Shown in pieces: positions 1 to 8,958 of a stretch of 64,000 nt of DNA. Within the stretch, counting starts at the first letter, position 1; the number at the start of each line of letters is the position of its first letter. Where the stretch lies: assembly GCF_002632825.1 (NCBI RefSeq), contig NZ_NJAJ01000021.1, positions 22,451 to 86,450 on the forward strand, given 5' to 3'. Made by a program: the position numbers and the translations under genes. The notes beneath the pieces are model-generated. The model saw only the letters and a program-made list of their open reading frames with translations. It was not told where the DNA came from and ran no database searches. Source of the stretch: Xenorhabdus stockiae. GTDB taxonomy: Bacteria > Pseudomonadota > Gammaproteobacteria > Enterobacterales > Enterobacteriaceae.

Positions 1-1260
1 GTGCATTTGTTGCGTACCCTGCAACATGCCGGTCAGCCGGCTGAGCTGCTTTTAGCGATGGAGTTGCTGACGGAGTACGTAAAAAACTACTGGGAAAAAG
101 CATGGCCGAATAAACCGGTGTTGAAACGTCGTCTCGCGCAGCAGGTGCTCAAACGCTTTGATTCTGCCCAAAACAGCTTTACCGAGAAATCCAGTAAAGG
201 TCAGCGGGATGATGCACAGGGAGTACTGGCTCATCTTGCACAGTGCTGGCATAGCAGTGAACCGGAACTCGCAAAAGAAATCGACCAACTGCGCACCCGC
301 TATAACCGTCAGCCAGAAGCCGGAGCAGCACCTTCACAGCCTGTCGCAGCGGCAACGTCTCAGACTCCGGCTGAACCACAATCTTCTCAGGGAACTACGC
401 AGGAAAATACGGCTGCGCCGATGCCGGAAGTAGACGTTAACAGTTCCAGCGACAAGGCGTGGAAACAGACTCTGATGACGGTTTCTGATCTGCTTTGTGA
501 ACGCTACCCGGAATCACCGGTCGGTTATTGTCTGCGCCGCCATGCCGTCTGGCACACCATCACCACAGCGCCGATGGCGGGGGCAATGGGCAAGACTCCG
601 CTGGCACCCGCCTCAGCGGATCGCACAGCCGATTATCTGGCGAGGTTGCCGACAGCAGATAACAAACTGCTGGCGCAAATCGAACAGAGTCTGGCACTTG
701 CACCTTATTGGCTGGATGGTCATGCCATTGCTGCTCAGGCGGCAGCCCAACTGGGCTACAAGAATGTTGCCCAGTCCATTCGCCACGAACTGAATGCCTT
801 TCTGGAACGGCTACCCGTATTAAAAACCTTAAGTTTTTCTGACATGAGTCCGTTTATTTCTCCAGAGACTCTGGACTGGCTGGCACCTGAACCCTCTTCA
901 TCAACGGGAGGCGGTTCGGTTTCTGCTGATCAGGAAGCCATCTGGCAATGTTTCCAGCAACAAGGGCTGGAAGCCGCCCTGAAAATGCTGGAAGAGCACC
1001 AGCAGCAGCTCACGGAGCCTCGAGATCAATTCTATGGTCAGTTGCTCAATGCTCAACTGCTTGAAGAAGCGGGCATGACAGCACTGGCACAACAGCATTA
1101 CCGGAACTTGTTACACACGGGACAACACATGTTACTGACCCAATGGGAACCCAGCCTGCTGACGCAGTTAGCTGAAAGAATAGGCGTTGAAAAAACAGGC
1201 GCTGAAAAAATCCCTTCGCTTGATAAGGATACTGCTTCAAACAGGAGCGTTAACCTATGA
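1..1260 (+). CDS. tssA: TssA-type T6SS protein (VasJ / VC_A0119 family), 5' partial
   Basis: TssA proteins act in the cytoplasm, capping the baseplate and growing sheath of the type VI secretion system. The first ~100 visible residues are the end of an ImpA_N domain (a motif around EYVKNYWEKAWPNKP), followed by an Ala/Gln/Pro-rich linker (residues ~105-145) and the C-terminal VasJ-type helical region. The frame is open from the first base of the window and the ImpA_N domain lacks its beginning, so the true start lies upstream; the GTG at position 1 is not claimed as a start. The stop overlaps the tssM start (ATGA), indicating translational coupling and one operon. Confidence 0.88.
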   Translation: MHLLRTLQHAGQPAELLLAMELLTEYVKNYWEKAWPNKPVLKRRLAQQVLKRFDSAQNSFTEKSSKGQRDDAQGVLAHLAQCWHSSEPELAKEIDQLRTRYNRQPEAGAAPSQPVAAATSQTPAEPQSSQGTTQENTAAPMPEVDVNSSSDKAWKQTLMTVSDLLCERYPESPVGYCLRRHAVWHTITTAPMAGAMGKTPLAPASADRTADYLARLPTADNKLLAQIEQSLALAPYWLDGHAIAAQAAAQLGYKNVAQSIRHELNAFLERLPVLKTLSFSDMSPFISPETLDWLAPEPSSSTGGGSVSADQEAIWQCFQQQGLEAALKMLEEHQQQLTEPRDQFYGQLLNAQLLEEAGMTALAQQHYRNLLHTGQHMLLTQWEPSLLTQLAERIGVEKTGAEKIPSLDKDTASNRSVNL

Positions 1261-4200
1261 AATGGCCCTCTTTGTCATCAATCGCTCAATTGAAATCGGT
1301 GCTGCCGGCGGTGGGGAAATTTAAATCCATGCCGCGTTTTAAGGCAGCGATAGCGCTTATTCTGGCGCTTATCCCCTGCGTGCTGCTCATCGCAGTCTGG
1401 TGGTGGGGGCCTGATCTGAAAATCCGTGAGGATTATCCGCTGGAAAGCCTTGCCGCCCGCTGGTTGGCGACAGCCCTCATCATTATGGGAGTGCTGGGCT
1501 GGATCGGTGTGAAAGCGTGGCGTCGTCTGCGCCAGCTTGAAAAACTGAACCTTGATGTTGAATTGAAAGTGGTTGATCCGGTCCGCATGGATATTGAATA
1601 TCAGGATCGTTACCTTGACCACTGGAAATCTCAGTTACAGCGTCATCTGGATTCTTACAACTATCTATACGAACGCCCGTGGTACATGGTGATCGGTAGC
1701 CAGATGAGCGGTAAAACCTCGCTGATCAAAGAAGGTTATAAGCTGTCTGAAATTGCTGCGCCGGAATATTTGCGTCAGGATGGGGATATCTCCCTGTTAT
1801 TGCGTTGCTGGCTGGGAGAAAAAGCCGTCATCATCGACCCGAAAGGCCGCCTGATTGACCAGCCTGTTCCGCTGAACAGTGACAAACCGCAAATCAACAG
1901 TCGTCTGTGGGAAGCCCTGCTGAACTGGCTGTCAGAAAACCGCCAGCGCCAGCCGCTTAACGGGATCATTCTGACCGTGGATACCCTGCGTTTGATGACG
2001 GATAACCGCGAACAGCGTGAGCGTTACGTGCGGGAAATTCATCATCGTTTGCAGGAAATTCGCCTGACTTTCCACAGCCAGTTACCTATCTATCTGGTGA
2101 TGACCAAGATTGACCTGTTGCACGGTTTTGAAGCGATGTATCAGTCACTGGATCGCAAACTGCGCGACCAAATTCTGGGTGTCACTTTCAGCCTCAACAA
2201 TCGCGACGAAAAAGCGTGGCGCAGTGAGCTGGAACAGTTCTGGCAACAGTGGATGAACAACCTGAATGGCGCCATGCCGGATATGATGCTGAACGGCGTT
2301 GATGCTAATCAGCGTAGCGCCCTGTTCAGTTTCACCCGCCAGATTCAGGGGCTGTACAGCTATATCGTACAGATGCTGGAAGACATTTTGTACAACGATG
2401 AAAACCACCGCCCAATGCTGCGCGGTGTGTACCTGACTTCCGCCCATCAGGTCGGGCAGATGGATGACATGTTCACGCAGTCGGCCTCGGCGCAGTATCA
2501 CCTCGGTTCCCAGGCATTTCCGACATGGCCTGCGGGAGACACTCTGCCTTTCTTTACCCAGACCCTGTTCGAAGACGTGTTACTGGCGGAGCCGAATCTG
2601 GCCGCTGAAAACCGAATCTGGCTGAGTCGCAACCGTCGCCAGTTATACACCTTCTCCACCGTGAGTGCGCTGGTCGTACTGGCAATGTGGGGTGGCTGGC
2701 ATTACTTCTATCAGAAAAACTACCGTGCCGGAGAAGAAGTACTGGCAGAGGCGAAAAAATTCCTCTCCGTACCGGCTCCGACAGGGGATGACAATTACGG
2801 TAGCCTCCAGTTGCCACTGTTGAACCCGATCCGTGACGCAACACTGGCTTACGGTAATTACCATGAGAAAAAATCGTTCCTGACAGATATGGGGTTATAT
2901 CAGGGCGGTCTGGTAGGGAAAAAAGTGGAAAACACTTACCTGAATCTGCTGGAGCAAAAATTCCTGCCGTCCCTGATGCACGTACTGTTGGATGACCTGA
3001 ATAAGGCACCTGCCGGTAGTGAGGAAAAACTCGAAATCCTGCGTGTGATGCGCATGATGGAAGATAAAAGCAAACGTAATGCAGGGCTGGTCGCACAGTA
3101 TATGCGTGAGCGCTGGAGTAAAGCCTTCTACGGTCAGCGTGATGTGCAGGATGCGCTGTTGAGCCACCTGAATTACGCACTGGATCGTACCGACTGGAAA
3201 GAGAAACGTGATGCCGGTGATCAGGAAGCGATTGATAGTTTTGCACCGTTTGCGAAACCTATCCGGGAAGCACAGCTGGAGCTGAGCAAGCTCTCCGTCA
3301 AACAGCGTGTTTACCAAAACTTGCGTATCAAGGCTCAGGATACTCTGCCAGCACCTATCAACCTGCGTGACCAGATTGGCCCGAGTTTTGACAGTGTATT
3401 TGTCGCCAGTAACGAAAAACGGTTGGTGGTGCCTCAGTTCCTGACCCGTCAGGGTCTGACGGACTACTTTATTCAGCAGAGCGGCGAGTTGGTCGAGCTG
3501 ACCGGAATGGATAGCTGGGTACTCAACTTAGCGAAGAATAAAGGTTTGTACAAAGAGTCTGAATCCGCACCACGTAAAGACAATTACAGTGAACCGGATC
3601 GGGAGCGTATCGAGCGCGAAATCACTGAGCTGTATCTGGCGGATTACACCGCAACATGGCGTGCCGCGATGAATAACCTCGAAATCCGTGACTTTGAGGA
3701 TTTACCACAGGCTATCAATGCCATTGAACAGGTAATTAGTGGTGAACAGCCGATCAAACGCGCGTTACAAATCCTGAGTGATAACACCAACCCTCCGATG
3801 CTCGATAGCTCATTGAGTAATACGGAAAGAAAGGCGTTGTTAGATAAGCAGGATTACACACTCCTGACTGACATCAGCCGTGGTTTTGCGCAGGAAACCG
3901 GCGTATTGATCGAACATGGTGATAAAGGCAGCACGCTGCAAAGTGTTTACCAGAAACTGATGGCATTGCATCGTTATCTGCTGTCTATCCAAAACTCACC
4001 AACACCGGGTAAATCAGCACTTCAGGCTGTGCAGATGCGTCTGGATAAGAACAACAGCGATGCGATCTTTGAAGTCCAGCAGATGGCGAAAAACCTGCCT
4101 GAACCCCTGAATCGCTGGGTTGGAGAACTGGCGAATCAGGCGTGGCGTGTAGTGATGATGGAAGCGGTCCGTTCTCTGGAAGTGGAATGGCAGGATACGG

Positions 4201-4862
4201 TTGTTAAACAGTACAACACCTATCTGGCAGGCCGTTATCCGTTCAATCCGAATGCTAAAGAAGAAGTCCCGCTAAGCGAGTTTGAGCGTTTCTTCCGCCC
4301 GGATGGCACGCTTGATGCCTTCTACAAACAGAGCCTGAAACCATTTGTGGAACACAAACTGACGATGGGTACTGACGGTCGTACGCTTATCCGTCCGGAT
4401 GTGTTGAAACAACTGGAAAATGCTAACCGTATCCGTGCCACTTTCTTCTCACCGCAGAACGGGCTGGGCACACAGTTTGCCATTGAGCCAGTCAGCCTGA
4501 CCGGTAACAAACGCCGCGCCTTGCTGAACCTTGATGGACAGCTGGTGGATTACACCCACGGCCGCAGCAATGTTGCACGTCTGATATGGCCGAACTCTAT
4601 GCGTGCAGGCACAGAAAGCAAGCTGACCCTGATGCCGGACAGAAGTAATCAGGCTCCGCGCTCTATCAGCTATATGGGGCCGTGGGCACAGTTGCGGCTG
4701 ATTAACAGCGGCAAGCTGACCAACATCCAATCCGGTTCTTTTGATGTGCGTTTCAGCGTGGATGGCGGCGAGATGACCTATCGCATCTACGTGGACGAAT
4801 CAGACAACCCATTTGCCGGTGGGCTGTTCAGTCATTTCAAACTACCGGACACCCTCTATTGA
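1257..4862 (+). CDS. tssM: T6SS inner-membrane core protein TssM (IcmF/VasK)
   Basis: TssM spans the inner membrane and, with TssJ and TssL, forms the trans-envelope complex that anchors the T6SS tail. At 1201 residues it has full family length. It shows two N-terminal membrane segments (about residues 30-50 and 70-87), a cytoplasmic NTPase-like domain with a Walker A motif GSQMSGKT at residues 147-154, a third membrane segment near 463-482 and a long periplasmic C-terminal part. Its start overlaps the tssA stop by 4 bp. A strong terminator follows directly, so the T6SS core operon probably ends here and the genes behind it form a second transcription unit or depend on readthrough. Confidence 0.96.
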   Translation: MKWPSLSSIAQLKSVLPAVGKFKSMPRFKAAIALILALIPCVLLIAVWWWGPDLKIREDYPLESLAARWLATALIIMGVLGWIGVKAWRRLRQLEKLNLDVELKVVDPVRMDIEYQDRYLDHWKSQLQRHLDSYNYLYERPWYMVIGSQMSGKTSLIKEGYKLSEIAAPEYLRQDGDISLLLRCWLGEKAVIIDPKGRLIDQPVPLNSDKPQINSRLWEALLNWLSENRQRQPLNGIILTVDTLRLMTDNREQRERYVREIHHRLQEIRLTFHSQLPIYLVMTKIDLLHGFEAMYQSLDRKLRDQILGVTFSLNNRDEKAWRSELEQFWQQWMNNLNGAMPDMMLNGVDANQRSALFSFTRQIQGLYSYIVQMLEDILYNDENHRPMLRGVYLTSAHQVGQMDDMFTQSASAQYHLGSQAFPTWPAGDTLPFFTQTLFEDVLLAEPNLAAENRIWLSRNRRQLYTFSTVSALVVLAMWGGWHYFYQKNYRAGEEVLAEAKKFLSVPAPTGDDNYGSLQLPLLNPIRDATLAYGNYHEKKSFLTDMGLYQGGLVGKKVENTYLNLLEQKFLPSLMHVLLDDLNKAPAGSEEKLEILRVMRMMEDKSKRNAGLVAQYMRERWSKAFYGQRDVQDALLSHLNYALDRTDWKEKRDAGDQEAIDSFAPFAKPIREAQLELSKLSVKQRVYQNLRIKAQDTLPAPINLRDQIGPSFDSVFVASNEKRLVVPQFLTRQGLTDYFIQQSGELVELTGMDSWVLNLAKNKGLYKESESAPRKDNYSEPDRERIEREITELYLADYTATWRAAMNNLEIRDFEDLPQAINAIEQVISGEQPIKRALQILSDNTNPPMLDSSLSNTERKALLDKQDYTLLTDISRGFAQETGVLIEHGDKGSTLQSVYQKLMALHRYLLSIQNSPTPGKSALQAVQMRLDKNNSDAIFEVQQMAKNLPEPLNRWVGELANQAWRVVMMEAVRSLEVEWQDTVVKQYNTYLAGRYPFNPNAKEEVPLSEFERFFRPDGTLDAFYKQSLKPFVEHKLTMGTDGRTLIRPDVLKQLENANRIRATFFSPQNGLGTQFAIEPVSLTGNKRRALLNLDGQLVDYTHGRSNVARLIWPNSMRAGTESKLTLMPDRSNQAPRSISYMGPWAQLRLINSGKLTNIQSGSFDVRFSVDGGEMTYRIYVDESDNPFAGGLFSHFKLPDTLY

Positions 4863-4899
4863 GGCGAAGGTGTGGGTTAGTTTTGAAAGTAAAACCTTC

Positions 4900-4924
4900 C
4901 CCTGCCTTCGGGCAGGGTTTTTTT
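4900..4924 (+). terminator. Rho-independent terminator after tssM
   Basis: A 7-bp perfect stem (CCCTGCC / GGCAGGG) closed by a TTCG tetraloop is followed by seven T residues. It lies between the tssM stop and the ribosome-binding site of the next gene (AAGGAG, 4925-4930), so transcription from the tssM operon is probably reduced before vasL-vgrG-rhs. Confidence 0.85.
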
Positions 4925-4941
4925 AAGGAGAAAAAACAGAT

Positions 4942-6303
4942 ATGAGCGGACACCCTGAAAACCTCATTATCCGGGCGGGAGGCAGCCCGCTGAACCTGCC
5001 GGAATTTGCCGTTATCCGTGATGAAATCAACAAAACCAGTCACCCATCACAACCTGAAGTCAACTGGATGCTGGTGGAATCACTGTCATTGACCCTGTTC
5101 AAAACCAACGGCGTCGATTTACAGACAGCGATTTATTACACCTTAGCCCGAATGCACTTGAACGGTCTGGCTGGGTTTACTGAAGGCTGTGAACTGTTGG
5201 CAGGAGTTATCGTCAGTGAATGGGATGCCTTGTGGCCGTCACAACCACAGGTACGCACTGATTTGCTGGAATGGTTCCACACCCGGACGGGGAGTATCCT
5301 GCGCCAGCTGGATTTTGCCGCCAGCGATCTACGGATGATTTACCGCGCGGAGCGGGCACTTCAGCTCATCATTGATCAGCTACAACAATCTGATTTGAAA
5401 CGTTTGCCGAGAGTAGAGAACCTGCTGTGGTTCTTCCAGAATGCAGCGAAAAAACTGGAGAAGCCGCGTCAGGCTGCGAAACCTGCACAACAGCCGGTGA
5501 AAATGCCGCCGCTGGTTTACCTGTCTAAATCTGAATCTGAGCCGGAAACGCCACCACCTTCCCCGCCACCACAGCCGCAACCTGAAATTGCACCGGACGA
5601 AAGCCAGCAACGGGTCAGAGTACAGTTTCCAGAACAGCCACAACGTGGACTGACCGCATGGCAGGGCTTTGGAATTGGGGCATTTCTGGGATTGTTGGTG
5701 CTGGTAGGGAGCTGGCTGTTACTTTATAAGCCGCTGCAACAGCAACTGAACGCCATAACAGAACAGCCCGCAGGTTCACGGCTGGCATGGCTGTATCAGC
5801 CGACACTGGCAAACTACGCATCCCAGCTTGAGCGCTTGGCAGAAACATCTCCACTGGCAACATGGGATGCTGCACGAACACTGACCGCAACAGCAGAAAA
5901 ACAGTGGCCACAATTAGCGGAACAAGTTAACGCTACCCGTAACTGGCAACAGCAGATGACCATCCGCATCGATAGCGTACCGTTAAAAGGCAGTTGGTAC
6001 AGCACTCGCGATCAACTCCAGCAGCTGGCAGACAAAATTCTGTTGCAGGAACGCACGCGTGGCAGCTTCACCCTTTCTTACCTCAAAACCGCCATTTATG
6101 ACATTCAGCGCAACCACGGCAGCGAAATTCCGCTGGAAGAGTTGCTGCGCCAACTGAATGTTCATGCGGAAAAAGGCGAAGCTGTTTCTCCTGTACTGAT
6201 GAAAGAAATTGATGACCGTTTTAACGCGCTGCTCGGCCGTTATGACCGCCTGCGTCATGTAACTGAACAGCGTGACCGTGCCACCAAACATACAAACATG
6301 TAA
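4942..6303 (+). CDS. vasL: VasL/TagA-like T6SS protein (ImpA_N domain, membrane segment, VasL domain)
   Basis: A TssA-related protein of 453 residues. An N-terminal ImpA_N domain (about 10-180) is followed by a Pro/Gln-rich linker (about 200-222), a single membrane helix near 242-262 (glycine/leucine-rich, ending WLLLY) and a C-terminal VasL-type helical domain. This architecture is that of VasL and of E. coli TagA, described as a membrane-bound protein that stops and holds the distal end of the extending T6SS sheath. That role is inferred here from architecture. The start has a good AAGGAG site 11 bases upstream. A second TssA-like gene beside a VasJ-type tssA is usual for such clusters. Confidence 0.85.
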   Translation: MSGHPENLIIRAGGSPLNLPEFAVIRDEINKTSHPSQPEVNWMLVESLSLTLFKTNGVDLQTAIYYTLARMHLNGLAGFTEGCELLAGVIVSEWDALWPSQPQVRTDLLEWFHTRTGSILRQLDFAASDLRMIYRAERALQLIIDQLQQSDLKRLPRVENLLWFFQNAAKKLEKPRQAAKPAQQPVKMPPLVYLSKSESEPETPPPSPPPQPQPEIAPDESQQRVRVQFPEQPQRGLTAWQGFGIGAFLGLLVLVGSWLLLYKPLQQQLNAITEQPAGSRLAWLYQPTLANYASQLERLAETSPLATWDAARTLTATAEKQWPQLAEQVNATRNWQQQMTIRIDSVPLKGSWYSTRDQLQQLADKILLQERTRGSFTLSYLKTAIYDIQRNHGSEIPLEELLRQLNVHAEKGEAVSPVLMKEIDDRFNALLGRYDRLRHVTEQRDRATKHTNM

Positions 6304-6329
6304 GTGGCGAACAATCAGGGAGACATACC

Positions 6330-8447
6330 ATGTCAATTAAGAAGAGCATAGCTAAATTGCAGAAAGGACAGGCCCTTGTGCAAAAGGGGCAACAGGCCGC
6401 TCAAATGGCCAAGCAAGCTGCGGGCATGTTGGGGGGGAGCGGACAAAGTAGTGGTCAGGCTCTTCCGCATACTCAGGGAATTACCGGCGGACAGGGAACA
6501 TCAGGTGGTCAGGGATTAGCGAAGCAGGCAGCAAGTGGTCATAACGCAGCGGCTAAAGCCTTGCAACAAGCCAGCGCATTACTGGGCGGCGGAGGCAGTA
6601 ACCCCAGTGGCCTGCAATTTACGTTAACCGCCGGAGGCTTACCGCCGCAGACTTTTGTTGTCACCGATTTCGCACTGAATGAAAGTTTTTCCCAGCCATT
6701 CACCCTGAGTGTCGGGCTGGCGAGTGCCGATCCTGCTATCGACTTTCCGACCGTTCTGGATCGCACCGCCACGCTGACCATTTTGCAGGATGGCGTTGAG
6801 CAGCGCAGTATCACAGGGATCGTTTCCCGCTTTGAGCAGGGTGATACCGGGTTGCACCAGACCACTTATCAGATGAGCATCCGCCCTGACTTGTGGCGCA
6901 CGACCCTGAGACAGAACTCGCGCATTTTCCAGCAGTTGGATATTCAGGCGATTATCACCACCATCCTGAAAGAGCACGGTATCCGTGATGTCATATTCAG
7001 CCTGCGTCACCCTCACCCTGAGCGCGAATTCTGTGTGCAGTATCAGGAAAGTGACTTTAATTTCCTACAACGCCTAACCGCAGAAGAGGGAATTTTCTAC
7101 TTCTTCGAGTGCGGTAATGGCCGTAATACGCTGGTCTTTGCCGATGATGCCGGTTCTGTACCGCCGGGCATCGTCCTTCCTTACCAGCCCGGTGAAGTCA
7201 GCACCATTGGAGAACCAGCCATCAGCAGCCTGACATGCAGCGCACAGGTACGACCGGCACAGGTGCAACTGAAAGACTACACCTTCAAAAACCCGGCATG
7301 GCCCGCTGAATTCCGGGCAGAGATGAAGGAAGACACCTTACAGGAGATGTATTACGAGCATTATGACTATCCCGGTCGTTTTAAAGATGAAACACACGGT
7401 GAAGCCTTTACCCGCTACCGCCTTGAAGCTCTGCGTAACGATGCCGTGATGGGACAGGGCAGTGGCAACGCTATCGCCATCCAACCGGGCCGTTTATTCA
7501 CTCTGTATAACCACCCGCGCCCTGACCTTAACCAACCGTGGCAAGTCGTGGGGGCGAGCCATTCAGGCAGCCAGCCGCAAGCACGGGAAACCGCAAGTGG
7601 TGATACGGGTACAACACTGCACAGTCACTTCCACTTTATCCGCCACAATCAGAGCTGGCGTCCGACTCCATTACCGAAGCCCGTGATTGACGGCCCTCAA
7701 ATTGCCAAAGTCGTCGGCCCAGCAGGAGAAGAAATTTTCTGTGACCAATACGGTCGCATTCGCCTCCAGTTCCCGTGGGATCGTTACGGACGCAGCGACG
7801 ATCAAAGCTCTTGCTGGATCAGGGTGACTCAACCGTGGGCAGGACAGGGCTGGGGAATGCTGGCGATACCGCGCATCGGACAGGAAGTCGTCGTGGATTT
7901 CCTGCACGGCGATCCGGATCAGCCCATCGTCACCGGTCGTACCTATCACGCCAGCAACATCCCGCCGGGCGGCCTACCGGGCAGCAAAACCCAGATGGCA
8001 TTCCGTTCCAAAACCCACAAAGGTGAAGGTTATAACGAACTGCTGTTTGAAGATGCAAAAGGCAGTGAACTGCTTTCCATGCATGCGCAGAAGGATATGA
8101 GCACGGTGGTGAAAGACAACCAGAGCTTGGTGGTGGAAAAGGGCAATAGGACGCTGACGATTCAGACGGGGGATGAACACAAAACCGTATCACAGGGTAA
8201 TTTGACAGAGAAAATTAGCCAGAAACGTAGTACCGAAGCGAATGTAATACAGGTGAAAGCAGTGGCAGGTAAGGCCGGAGCTGGAACGCAACTATATGAA
8301 GCACAGGATGACATTTCCCTGAAAGTGGGTGAAGGCACAATCCAGATGACGAAAGCGAATATCAAAATTTCATTTGGTGGTTCCAGTATTGAATTGAATG
8401 CTGGGGGTGTCACGGTGCTGGGCGGCAATATTAACTTGAACAAATAA
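6330..8447 (+). CDS. vgrG: T6SS spike protein VgrG with low-complexity N-terminal extension
   Basis: VgrG trimers form the T6SS tip, combining gp27-like and gp5-like folds. The family-typical part begins near residue 94 (LQFTLTAGG) and includes the gp27-like region with EEGIFYFFE, the OB-fold region (GPAGEEIFCDQYGRIRLQFPW) and a C-terminal beta-helix repeat ending NINLNK, with no enzymatic C-terminal extension. The first ~93 residues are an extra Gly/Gln/Ala-rich segment. The ATG at 6330 has a good GGGAG site, and no start codon lies near the canonical N-terminus, so the extension appears translated. Position directly before eagR and rhs indicates that this VgrG carries the PAAR-Rhs effector. 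Confidence 0.95.
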   Translation: MSIKKSIAKLQKGQALVQKGQQAAQMAKQAAGMLGGSGQSSGQALPHTQGITGGQGTSGGQGLAKQAASGHNAAAKALQQASALLGGGGSNPSGLQFTLTAGGLPPQTFVVTDFALNESFSQPFTLSVGLASADPAIDFPTVLDRTATLTILQDGVEQRSITGIVSRFEQGDTGLHQTTYQMSIRPDLWRTTLRQNSRIFQQLDIQAIITTILKEHGIRDVIFSLRHPHPEREFCVQYQESDFNFLQRLTAEEGIFYFFECGNGRNTLVFADDAGSVPPGIVLPYQPGEVSTIGEPAISSLTCSAQVRPAQVQLKDYTFKNPAWPAEFRAEMKEDTLQEMYYEHYDYPGRFKDETHGEAFTRYRLEALRNDAVMGQGSGNAIAIQPGRLFTLYNHPRPDLNQPWQVVGASHSGSQPQARETASGDTGTTLHSHFHFIRHNQSWRPTPLPKPVIDGPQIAKVVGPAGEEIFCDQYGRIRLQFPWDRYGRSDDQSSCWIRVTQPWAGQGWGMLAIPRIGQEVVVDFLHGDPDQPIVTGRTYHASNIPPGGLPGSKTQMAFRSKTHKGEGYNELLFEDAKGSELLSMHAQKDMSTVVKDNQSLVVEKGNRTLTIQTGDEHKTVSQGNLTEKISQKRSTEANVIQVKAVAGKAGAGTQLYEAQDDISLKVGEGTIQMTKANIKISFGGSSIELNAGGVTVLGGNINLNK

Positions 8448-8489
8448 AAAACTATTTTCCTGTTGAAAACAGAAAAACAAGGATTGACC

Positions 8490-8945
8490 ATGACCGATAA
8501 ACTTGATTTGTCCCCATTCCGTTTCAATCAAGGCACCATCATGCTGCCAGCTAATTGGCAGGATGCAAGTATTCTGGTGTTGAACAGCCCTGATGAGAAG
8601 AACGGTACCAGTTTCACTATTTCTCGCGACAACTTGCCGTGGGGTTTGGCATTCAGTCAGTTTGCAGAACGGGAAATGACCGCGATTGGCAAACAACTGA
8701 AAGATTATGAGGCAATTGCTCATGAATCTGGTGAATTGAATGGGTTAGAAACCGAGACTTTCGAATTTCGCTGGCGTGCTCCAAGTGGGGCTGTGCATCA
8801 ATTAATGATGTTGTTGAATACCACAAAACAGGTGTTGATTTTTACGGGCACTTGTCAGGGAGAAATGACGTCAATCCAAAAGGAGCAGATGCAGGCCATG
8901 ATGGCCACTTTCCAGCTGCGCGATGAGCAGAAGGATAACAAATAA
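8490..8945 (+). CDS. eagR: EagR-type T6SS chaperone (DcrB / DUF1795 family)
   Basis: A 151-residue single-domain DcrB/DUF1795 protein. Family members encoded just before Rhs effectors are EagR chaperones, which bind the hydrophobic helices at the effector N-terminus and load it onto VgrG. The ATG at 8490 was chosen over an in-frame TTG at 8463 because AAGGA sits 6 bases upstream of it and the protein then begins MTDKLDLSPFRF, as in relatives. It lies between vgrG and rhs, and the rhs ribosome-binding site directly follows the stop codon. Confidence 0.88.
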   Translation: MTDKLDLSPFRFNQGTIMLPANWQDASILVLNSPDEKNGTSFTISRDNLPWGLAFSQFAEREMTAIGKQLKDYEAIAHESGELNGLETETFEFRWRAPSGAVHQLMMLLNTTKQVLIFTGTCQGEMTSIQKEQMQAMMATFQLRDEQKDNK

Positions 8946-8958
8946 CAGGGAGCGAAAC

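Noticed and set aside
2554..3317. Long minus-strand open frames (up to 230 codons) inside tssM
   Set aside because: Antisense to a well-supported gene; composition shows they are shadows of tssM codon use.
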